Shown in pieces: positions 11,046-20,491 of a DNA stretch of 33,758 nucleotides. Below the pieces are notes generated by a model. That model worked only from the letters and a program-made list of their open reading frames with translations, searched no databases and was not told the DNA's origin. Origin of the DNA: Liolophura sinensis (lineage: Eukaryota; Mollusca; Polyplacophora; Chitonida; Chitonidae); the NCBI RefSeq assembly GCF_032854445.1, contig NW_027018377.1, forward strand, positions 1-33,758, read 5' to 3'. Made by a program: the position numbers and the translations under genes. Within the stretch, counting starts at the first letter, position 1. Each line of letters begins with the position of its first letter.

Positions 11046-12364
11046 TTATTATTATTATTATTATTTTTTTTTCACCGACTTTGTTAGCAAGGAAACTTTT
11101 ACACTGTTCAACATAGAGGTCTCAAATTTCGCACACATATTCTGGCGGTGATTTTCCAGGGATAAATTCTCCATTTTTTTTTCATGTCACGTGGTTTGGC
11201 CGCCATATTGGATTTTGTGTAAAATCTTTAAAAATCTTCTTCTCCAGAACCAATGAACCGATCGTTTTCAAATTTGACATGCAGCTAGTAAGTCACGAGT
11301 TCTTTAAAGTTTGAGAAAATGGTTCACTTCCGGTCAAAACTCTGGAAGCTCGCCATTGGTCGAATTTGTGACGTCACAAAAAGTTCTCAAAGTTCAATTG
11401 TTCTGAACGTATTCTGATGTATCTTGAGCTGCTGATTCTGAATCTGCTTGTATTTTTTGCATATCTGTGTAACTTTTTGAGATATTAGCAAAAAACTAAA
11501 AAAAGTGACCTAATTTTAATTGCCTTTTAATCGAGAACTATGGCAGCTAGAAATGTGCAACCTGCACGAAATTGTAGCTCAAGACATGCTCTTTCGAGCA
11601 TTCGTCAATGGATTTGAGCTCCGATCAATAGTTTTCTCTCTAAAAGCGTTTAAATGACAACACCGTTTTTCGCTTAGAAAAAGATAGAAATCCATTTGCT
11701 TTAACATGGAGTTAGATGGGGACTGGTCTGGGTTTGTAGTATTTGACCTGATGCTTTCGGCTACACTGTCCGTGATCTTACGAAATGGTTGTAGGATGAC
11801 ATTGATTCCAGTTCCCATCTAACTCCAGTACTCTATTAGCTGGCGTAGAGATCTAACTACAACAGCAATCGACGTGGACCTGAAAAAGTTAGCTTTGTTT
11901 TGCGCAGACCTCGTGCTCTTTACTATACGTTAAACAGGCCAGGGTGACTGACAGATATGGACATGTGCCGTGGTCCAAGTGCTGACTTTCTAACGACGGC
12001 CGAGCTATCAGTGGAGCAGTGAGTCTGTGCATGGCAGGTCGCGGATTGAGATGTGAATGTACAAACTTGCTGTTACACTGGTCGTGTTTTTGCGTTATTT
12101 TTTACAAAAAGCGGTCTAAGTCTGCCAAAGACCGACGGTTTTTTACTGGGCATATGGTAGCATTATCAAGGTCGCCGATCTATTCGAGGGAATGCAAATG
12201 ACCAGCCGACTGCCTCAGTGACAAACGGTGTAAGGTCGCAAGGTAACTTTGAAAGCCGTGTATGTGGAACATGTGTCCTTTGAACATAGATCATGAAGGG
12301 GAAAACGTCATCGATCCGATCCGGGATCCCGGCCTAGGATCTGCTATTCGCAGATCCATTCTAG
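11046..12364 (+). repeat. A9: full A unit, head type epsilon
   Basis: The head reads TTGTTAGCAAGGAAACTTTT (epsilon), shared with A11. The later segment with AGCAATCGACGTGG and ACATGTGCCGTGG matches A5. The body has private changes such as GTGACCTAATTTTAATTGCC near 11505, where other units read a version of gtgacgtaacttcaatgacc. Confidence 0.92.
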
Positions 12365-13674
12365 TTATTATTATTTTTTTTTCACCGACATTGTTCGCAT
12401 GGAAACTTTTTTACCGTTCAACATACAGATCTGAACTTTTGCACACATATTCTGGCGGTGAATACCTCGGGACAAATTCTCCACTTTTTTGCCATGTCAC
12501 GTGGTTCGGCCGCCATATTGGATTTTGTGTAAAATCTTTAAAAATCTTCTTCTCCAGAACCACTGAACCGATCGGTTTCAAATTTGACATGCTGCTAGTA
12601 AGTTACAAGTTCTTTAAAGTTTGCGAAAATGGTTCACTTCCGGTCAAAATTTTGGAAGTTCACCATTGGTCGAATTTATGAAGTTACAAAAAGTTCTCAA
12701 AGTTCAATTGTTCTGAACGTATTCTGGTGTATCTTGAGCTGCTGATTCTGAATCTGCTTGTATTTTTTGCATATCTGTGTAACTTTTTGAGATATTAGCA
12801 AAAAACTCAAAAAAGTGACGTAACTTCAATGACCTGTAACTCGAGATCTGTGGGAGCTAGAAATGTGCAACCTGCACGAAATTGTAGCCCAAGACATGCT
12901 CTTTCGAGCATTCGTCAACGGATTTGAGCTCCGATCAATAGTTTTTTCGCTACAAGCGTTTAAATGACAACACCGTTTTTTGTTTAGAAAAAGGTGCTAA
13001 TCCTATTGCTTTAACATGGAGTTAGATGGGGACAAAACTGGGTTTGTAGTATTTGACCTGATGCTTTCGGCTACACTGTCCGTGATCTCCCGAAACGGTT
13101 GTAGGATGACATTGATTCCAGTTCCCATCTAACTCCAGTACTCTATTAGATGGCGTAGAGATCTAACTACAACAGCAAACGACATGGACCTGTAAAAGTT
13201 AGCTTTGTTTTGCGCAGACCTCGTGCTCTTTACTATACGTTAAACAATCCAGGGTGATTAACAAATATGGATATGTGAACTGGTCCAAGTGCTGACTTTC
13301 TAACGATGGCCGAGCTATCAGTGGAACAGTTAGTCTGTGCATGGCATGTCGTGGATTGAGATGTGAATGTACAAACTTGCTGTTACACTGGTCGTGTTTT
13401 TGCCTTATTTCTTACAATTAGCGGGCTAAGTCTGCCAAGGAACGACCGTTTTTCAATGGGCATAGCGTAGCATCATCAAGGTCGCCAATCTATTCGAGGG
13501 AATGCAAATGACCGGCCGACTGCTTCAATGGCGAAAGGTGTAAGGTCGCATGGAAACTTTGAAAGCCGTGTATGTGAAACATGTATCCTTCGAACACAGA
13601 ACATGAAGGGGAAAACTTCATCGATCCGATCCGGGATCCCGGCCTAGGATCTGCTATTCGCAGATCCATTCTAG
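12365..13674 (+). repeat. A10: full A unit, head type delta, CRE lost
   Basis: This unit has the delta head but no palindromic insert, and a short (ATT)n tract (12365-12382). The CRE present in the other full units is destroyed (ATGAAGTTAC near 12677). The tail matches A6. The 139-codon open frame at 12262-12681 starts in the previous unit and crosses the hairpins and microsatellite, so I do not regard it as a gene. Confidence 0.92.
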
Positions 13675-13851
13675 TTATTATTATTATTTTTTTTTTTTCA
13701 CCGACTTTGTTAGCAAGGAAACTTTTTTACCGTTCAACATAGAGGTCTCAATTTTTGCACACAAATTCTGGCGGAGATTTTCCAGGGATAAATTCTCAAT
13801 TTTTTTTTCATGTCACGTGGTTCGGCCGCCATATTGGATTATGTGTAAAAC

Positions 13852-13882
<31 letters not shown>

Positions 13883-14990
13883 ACCGATCGTTTTCAAATT
13901 TGACATGCAGCTAGTAGGTTACGAGTTCTTTGAAGTTTGCCAAAATGGTTCACTTCCGGTTAAAATTCTGGAAGTTCCCCATTGGTCGAATTTGTGACGT
14001 CACAAAAAGTTCTCAAAGTTCAATTGTTCTGAACGTATTCTGGTGTATCTTTGGCTGTTGATTCGGAATCTGCATGTATTTTTTGTATATCTGTGTAACT
14101 TTTTGAGATATTAGCAAAAAACTCAAAAAAGTTACGTAACTTCAATGACCTGTAACTCGAGATCTGTGAGAGCTAGAAATGTGCAACCTGCACGAAATTG
14201 TAGCCCAAGACATGCTCTTTCGAGCATTCGTCAATGGATTTGAGCTCCGATCAATGGTTTTTTCGCTACAAGCGTTTAAATCACAACACCGTTTTTTGTT
14301 TAGAAAAAGATGGGAATCCTATTGATTTAACATGGAGTTAGATGGGGACTGGACTGGGTTTGTAGCATTTGACCTGATGCTTTCGGCTACACTGTCCGTG
14401 ATCTCCCGAAACGGATGTACGATGACATTGATTCCAGTTCCCATCTAACTCCAGTACTCTATTAGATGGCGTAGAGATCTAACTACAACAGCAAACGACG
14501 TGGACCTGTAAAAGTTAGTTTTGTTTTGCGCAGACCTCGTCCTCTTTACTATACGTTAAACAGGCCAGGGTGATTGACATATAAAGACATATGCCCTGGT
14601 CCAAGTGCTGACTTTCTAACTATGGCCGAGCTATCAGTGGAGCAGTGAGTCTGTGCATGGCAGGTCGTGGATTGAGATGTGAATCTTCAAACTTGCTGTT
14701 ACACTGGTCATGTTTTTGCCTTATTTCTTACAATTAGCGGGCTAAGTCTGCCAAGGAACGACCGTTTTTCACTAGGCATAGCGTAGCATCATCAAGGTCG
14801 TCGATCTATTCGAGGGAATGCAAATGACTGGCCGACTGCCTCAATGACAAACGGTGTAAGGTCGCATGGAAACTTTAAAAGCCGTGTATGTGGCGCATGT
14901 ATCCTTCGAACTCAGAACATGAAGGGGAAAACGTCATCGATCCGATCCGGGATCCCGGCCTAGGATCTGCTATTCGCAGATCCATTCTAG
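13675..14990 (+). repeat. A11: last full A unit, head type epsilon, ends at the array border
   Basis: This is the final unit of the array, 1,316 bp. It has the epsilon head as in A9 and the tail variant GACATATAAAGACATATGCC as in A4. Its terminal hairpin block is intact and CTAG at 14987-14990 is followed directly by array B sequence instead of (ATT)n. The (ATT)n tract therefore belongs to the start of an A unit and not to its end. Confidence 0.93.
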
Positions 14991-15000
14991 TTTCTAATTG
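14947..15000 (+). other. Junction of array A with array B
   Basis: The last A unit ends in the invariant block with CTAG at 14987-14990. The next bases, TTTCTAATTGAAATCGAG, are array B sequence. Elsewhere in B this variant is preceded by GGTATTT and three more bases of the T run (for example 22681-22702). The B monomer is thus cut inside its T6 run, so that three T remain on the B side. The break falls at the exact end of the A unit. Confidence 0.85.
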
Positions 15001-15175
15001 AAATCGAGTACATCAACTATGTACAATCGCGACTGGTCATTACTATATTCAACTTTTCATTATAAGTTATGTGCCCTTCGGTAGCCCAGACGACGTCAAA
15101 TCTTTGGGCCAAGAACATTTAACTCACCCAGCAAATGTCTTACTTCTAAGTCGAAGACAAACTCAATGTCTTTAT

Positions 15176-15185
15176 CTACATGTAG
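15176..15185. repeat. CTACATGTAG palindrome in B monomers
   Basis: A perfect 10-base palindrome lies about 18 bases before the TATA-like word in most B monomers. M3 and M33 carry ctacatatag, and M25, M26 and M28 carry ctacaggtag; these variants break the symmetry. No role is known to me. Confidence 0.5.
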
Positions 15186-15202
15186 AAAAACCACACCATT
15201 TG

Positions 15203-15210
15203 TATATAAA
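15203..15210 (+). promoter_or_regulatory. TATA-box-like TATATAAA in B monomers
   Basis: Nearly every B monomer has tgtatataaa followed by an A run and cacaagg, for example 18498-18506. TATATAAA is a strong match to the TATA-box consensus. M3 and M33 have TACATAAAA and M25 has TAAATAAAA instead. No downstream gene is visible, so any transcript would be of the satellite itself. AT-rich chance matches are possible. Confidence 0.35.
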
Positions 15211-15370
15211 AAAAACACAAGGTACATAATAAAGTCTGCTGTACAAAGTACAATTGAACACTGACCCACATCAATAAGGTGCCAAAAGATGCGCAATTGG
15301 GCCAGGCATCTCCAGCTGTTGAAAAATTGCAAATTTCTATGGTTTCCATGGAGTAAGAGCCGATGCTGGG

Positions 15371-15376
15371 CACGTG
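15371..15376. promoter_or_regulatory. CACGTG E-box in B monomers
   Basis: The word gggcacgtgatc occurs once per monomer and appears unchanged in the copies I read. CACGTG is the class-B E-box. It is also present once per A unit in a different context (gtcacgtgg). Function is not shown. Confidence 0.35.
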
Positions 15377-17193
15377 ATCTTGACATCAATGATTATTCAT
15401 TTGTGGCTACAGCCAAAAGTATTGGTCGGAGAGCAACGCGGTTTGCACCATTCGATTTCTCGTCAAAAAATACGTCGGATTAGCCTCTTACCAGCAGCAT
15501 TGGAACAGTTTTTCCACTTTTGGATTTTTACCTGTATCTTTTTGCGAATTGAAATCGGCTACATTAACTATGTACAATCGCGACTGGTCATTACTATATT
15601 CAACTTTTCATTATAAGTTATGTGCCCTTCGGTAGCCCAGACGACGTCAAATCTTTGGGCCAAGCCCATTTAACTCACCCAGCAAATGTCTTACTTCTAA
15701 GTCGAAGACAAACTCAATGTCTTTATCTACATGTAGAAAAACCACACCATTTGTATATAAAAAAACACAAGGTACTTGATACAGTCCGCTGTAAAAAGTA
15801 CAATTGAACACTGACCCACATCAATAAGGTGCCAAAAGACGCGCAATTGGGCCAGGCATCTCCAGCTGTTGAAAAATTGCAAATTTCCTTGGTTTCCATG
15901 GAGTAAGAGCCGTTGCTGGGCACGTGATCTTGACATCAATGATTATTCATTTGTGGCTACAGCCAAAAGTATTGGTCGGAGAGCAACGCGGTTTGCACCA
16001 TTCGATTTCTCGTCAAAAAATACGTCGGATTAGCCTCTTACCAGCAGCATTTGAACAGTTTTTCCACTTTTGGATTTTTGCCTGGTGTTTTTGCTAATTG
16101 AAATCGGCTACATTAACTATGTACAATCGCGACTGGTCATTACTATATTCAACTTTTCATTATAAGTTATGTGCCCTTCGGTAGCCCAGACGACGTCAAA
16201 TCTTTGGGCCAAGCCCATTAAACACACCCAGCAAATGTCTTACTTCTAAGTCGAAGACAATCTCAATGTCTTTATCTACATATAGAAAAACCACACCATT
16301 TGTACATAAAAAAACACAAGGTACATGATACAGTCTGCTGTAAAAAAGTACAATTGAACACTGACCCACATCAATAAGGTGCCAAAAGATGCGGAATTGG
16401 GCCAGGCATCTCCAGCTGTTGAAAAATTGCAAATTTCCTTGGTTTCCATGGAGTAAGAGCCGTTGCTGGGCACGTGATCTTGACATCAATGATTATTCAT
16501 TTGTGGCTACAGCCAAAAGTATTGGTCGGAGAGCAACGCGGTTTGCACCATTCGATTTCTCGTCAAAAAATACGTCGGATTAGCCTCTTACCAGCAGCAT
16601 TGGAACAGTTTTTCCACTTTTAGATTTTTGCCTGGTATTTTTTCTATTTAAAATCGGCTACATTAACTATGTACAATCGCGACTGGTCATTACTATATTC
16701 AACTTTTCATTATAAGTTTTGTGCCTTCGGTAGCCCAGACGACGTCAAATCTTTGGGCCAAGCCCATTTAACTCACCCAGCAGTTTTCTTACTTCTAAGT
16801 CGAAGACAAACTCAATGTCTTTATCTACATGTAGAAAAACCACACCATTTGTATATAAAAAAAACACAAGGTACTTGATACAGTCCGCTGTAAAAAGTAC
16901 AATTGAACACTGACCCACATCAATAAGGTGCCAAAAGATGCGCAATTGGGCCAGGCATCTCCAGCTGTTGAAAAATTGCAAATTTCCTTGGTTTCCATGG
17001 AGTAAGAGCCGTTGCTGGGCACGTGATCTTGACATCAATGATTATTCATTTGTGGCTACAGCCAAAAGTATTGGTCGGAGAGCAACGCGGTTTGCACCAT
17101 TCGATTTCTCGTCAAAAACTACGTCGGATTAGCCTCTTACCAGCAGCATTGGAACAGTTTTTCCACTTTTGGATTTTTGCCTGTATTTTTTCT

Positions 17194-18290
17194 AATTGAA
17201 ATCGAGTACATCAACTATGTACAATCGCGACTGGTCATTACTATATTCAACTTTTCATTATAAGTTATGTGCCCTTCGGTAGCCCAGACGACGTCAAATC
17301 TTTGGGCCAAGAACATTTAACTCACCCAGCAAATGTCTTACTTCTAAGTCGAAGACAAACTCAATGTCTTTATCTACATGTAGAAAAACCACACCATTTG
17401 TATATAAAATAAACACAAGGTACATGATACATTCTGCTGTAAAAAGTACAATTGAACACTGACCCACATCAATAAGGTGCCAAAAGATGCGCAATTGGGC
17501 CAGGCATCTCCAGCTGTTGAAAAATTGCAAATTTCTATGGTTTCCATGGAGTAAGAGCCGTTGCTGGGCACGTGATCTTGACATTAATGATTATTCATTT
17601 GTGGCTACAGCCAAAAGTATTGGTCGGAGAGCAACGCGGTTTGCACCATTCGATTTCTCGTTCAAAAATACGTCGGATTAGTCTCTTACCAGCAGCATTG
17701 GAACAGTTTTTCCACTTTTGGATTTTTACCTGGTCTTTTTGCTAATTGAAATCGGCTACATTAACTATGTACAATCGCGACTGGTCATTACTATATTCAA
17801 CTTTTCATTATAAGTTATGTGCCCTTCTGTAGCCGAGAACGTCAATTCTTTGGGCCAAGCCCATTTAACTCACCCAGCAAATGTCTTACTTCTAAGTCGA
17901 AGACAAACTCAATGTCTTTATCTACATGTAGAAAAACACACCATTTGTATATAAATAAACACAAGGTACATGATACAGTCTGCTGTAAAAAAGTACAATT
18001 GAACACTGACCCACATCAATAAGGTGCCAAAAGATGCGCAATTGGGCCAGGCATCTCCAGCTGTTGAAAAATTGCAAATTTCCTTGGTTTCCATGTAGTA
18101 AGAGCCGTTGCTGGGCACGTGATCTTGACATCAATGATTATTCATTTGTGGCTACAGCCAAAAGTATTGCTGGGAGAGCAACGCGGTTTGCACCATTCGA
18201 TTTCTCGTCAAAAAATACGTCGGATTAGCCTCTTACTAGCAGCATTGGAACAGTTTTTCCACTTTTGAATTTTAGCCTGGTCTTTTTGCG
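17194..18290 (+). repeat. B monomers M5-M6
   Basis: M5 begins with the atcgagtacatc variant and carries ttctatgg, gacattaatg, cgttcaaaaatacg and gattagtctc. M6 carries ttctgtagccgagaacg near 17824, ATAAATAAACAC after the TATA box, ccatgtagtaag, attgctgggagagc and gattttagcc-like end variants. Parts of both are found again as the halves of the chimeric monomers M16, M17, M18 and M24. Confidence 0.86.
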
Positions 18291-20491
18291 AATTGAAATC
18301 GGCTACATTAACTATGTACAATCGCGACTGGTCATTACTATATTCAACTTTTCATTATAAGTTATGTGCCCTTCGGTAGCCCAGACGACGTCAAATCTTT
18401 GGGCAAAGCCCATTTAACTCACCCAGCAAATGTCTTACTTCTAAGTCGAAGACAAACTCAATGTCTTTATCTACATGTAGAAAAACCACACCATTTGTAT
18501 ATAAAAAAAACACAAGGTACTTGATACAGTCCGCTGTAAAAAGTACAATTGAACACTGACCCACATCAATAAGGTGCCAAAAGATGCGCAATTGGGCCAG
18601 GCATCTCCAGCTGTTGAAAAATTGCAAATTTCCTTGGTTTCCATGGAGTAAGAGCCGTTGCTGGGCACGTGATCTTGACATCAATGATTATTCATTTGTG
18701 GCTACAGCCAAAAGTATTGGTCGGAGAGCAACGCGGTTTGCACCATTCGATTTCTCGTGAAAAAATACGTCGGATTAGCCTCTTACCAGCAGCATTGGAA
18801 CAGTTTTTCCACTTTTGGATTTTTGCCTGGTATTTTTTCTAATTGAAATCGGCTACATTAACTATGTACAATCGCGACTGGTCATTACTATATTCAACTT
18901 TTCATTATAAGTTATGTGCCCTTCGGTAGCCCAGACGACGTCAAATCTTTGGGCCAAGCCCATTTAACTCACCCAGCAAATGTCTTACTTCTAAGTCGAA
19001 GACAAACTCAATGTCTTTATCTACATGTAGAAAAACCACACCATATGTATATAAAAAAAACACAAGGTACTTGATACAGTCCGCCGTAAAAAGTACAATT
19101 AAACACTGACCCACATCAATAAGGTGCCAAAAGATGCGCAATTGGGCCAGGCATCTCCAGCTGTTGAAAAATTGCAAATTTCCTTGGTTTCCATGGAGTA
19201 AGAGCCGTTGCTGGGCACGTGATCTTGACATCAATGATTATTCATTTGTGGCTACAGCCAAAAGTATTGGTCAGAGAGCAACGCGGTTTGCACCATTCGA
19301 TTTCTTGTCTAAAAATACGTCGGATTAGCCTCTTATCAGGAGCATTGGAACAGTTTTTCCACTTTTGGATTTTTACCTGGTCTTTTTGCTAATTGAAATC
19401 GGCTACATTAACTATGTACAATCGCTACTGATCATTACTATATTCAACTTTTCATTATAAGTTATGTGCCCTTCGGTAGCCCAGACGACGTCAAATCTTT
19501 GGGCCAAGCCCATTTAACTCACCCAGCAGTTGTCTTACTTCTAAGTCGAAGACAAACTCAATGTCTTTATCTACATGTAGAAAAACCACACCATTTGTAT
19601 ATAAAAAAAACACAAGGTACTTGATACAGTCCGCTGTAAAAAGTACAATTGAACACTGACCCACATCAATAAGGTGCCAAAAGATGCGCAATTGGGCCAG
19701 GCATCTCCAGCTGTTGAAAAATTGCAAATTTCCTTGGTTTCCATGGAGTAAGAGCCGTTGCTGGGCACGTGATCTTGACATCAATGATTATTCATTTGTG
19801 GCTACAGCCAAAAGTATTGGTCGGAGAGCAACGCGGTTTGCACCATTCGATTTCTCGTCCAAAAATACGTCGGATTAGCCTCTTACCAGCAGCATTGGAA
19901 CAGTTTTTCCACTTTTAGATTTTTGCCTGGTATTTTTTCTATTTAAAATCGGCTACATTAACTATGTACAATCGCGACTGGTCATTACTATATTCAACTT
20001 TTCATTATAAGTTATGTGCCCTTCGGTAGCCCAGACCACGTCAAATCTTTGGGCCAAGCCCATTTAACTCACCCAGCAGTTTTCTTACTTCTAAGTCGAA
20101 GACAAACTCAATGTCTTTATCTACATGTAGAAAAACCACACCATTTGTATATAAAAAAAACACAAGGTACTTGATACAGTCCGCTGTAAAAAAGTACAAT
20201 TGAACACTGACCCACATCAATAAGGTGCCAAAAGATGCGCAATTGGGCCAGGCATCTCCAGCTGTTGAAAAATTGCAAATTTCCTTGGTTTCCATGGAGT
20301 AAGAGCAGTTGCTGGGCACGTGATCTTGACATCAATGATTATTCATTTGTGGCTACAGCCAAAAGTATTGGTCGGAGAGCAACGCGGTTTGCACCATTCG
20401 ATTTCTCGTCAAAAAATACGTCGGATTAGCCTCTTACCAGCAGCATTGGAACAGTTTTTCCACTTTTGGATTTTTGCCTGGTCTTTTTGCG
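18291..20491 (+). repeat. B four-monomer higher-order block, copy 1 (M7-M10)
   Basis: M7 has cgtgaaaaaatacg and gggcaaagcc. M8 has accatatgtata, tccgccgta, acaattaaacac, ggtcagagagc, tttcttgtctaaa and cttatcaggagc. M9 has aatcgctactgatcatt, cagttgtctt and cgtccaaaaatacg. M10 begins ctatttaaaatcgg and has agaccacg, cagttttctt and a private gagcagttgc. The block is 2,201 bp and recurs immediately downstream. Confidence 0.9.

Larger units (their letters stand above)
1..14990 (+). repeat. Array A: tandem array of ~1.32-kb units
   Basis: Eleven complete units and one partial left unit lie head to tail. I placed the borders by the CTAG that ends the invariant hairpin block. CTAG starts at 361, 1676, 2951, 4267, 5641, 6959, 8400, 9715, 11042, 12361, 13671 and 14987, so the spacings are 1315, 1275, 1316, 1374, 1318, 1441, 1315, 1327, 1319, 1310 and 1316 bp. 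Departures from about 1,316 are largely explained by one deletion and by palindromic inserts. Each unit reads: (ATT)n and poly-T, a variable 110-bp head, a CACGTG/YY1-like/CRE stretch, a long AT-rich body, then the terminal hairpins. No unit contains a convincing coding sequence. The order of parts and the hairpin-CTAG end suggest a tandemly amplified non-autonomous Helitron-like element, but an ordinary long-unit satellite is also possible. Confidence 0.95.
14991..17193 (+). repeat. B block M1-M4
   Basis: M1 is marked by atcgagtacatcaac, gaacattta, ACATAATAAAGTCTGCTG, ttctatgg and gccgatgctggg. M2 has aaagacgcgc, gcatttgaacag and a GGTGTTTTTGC end. M3 has CATTAAACACACCC, gacaatctc, ctacatatag and TACATAAAA in place of the TATA box. 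M4 begins ctatttaaaatcgg and has cagttttctt and gtcaaaaactacg. The same order recurs at M31-M34. Confidence 0.88.

Noticed and set aside
12262-12681. 139-codon plus-strand open frame
   Set aside because: Same region of another A unit, open because the (ATT)n tract is short there. No domain and no conservation of length between units.
15420-15460. tRNA-like A and B boxes (SINE promoter) in B monomers
   Set aside because: ccattcgatttc recalls a T-loop, but no B-box consensus GGTTCGANNCC or correctly spaced A box is present.
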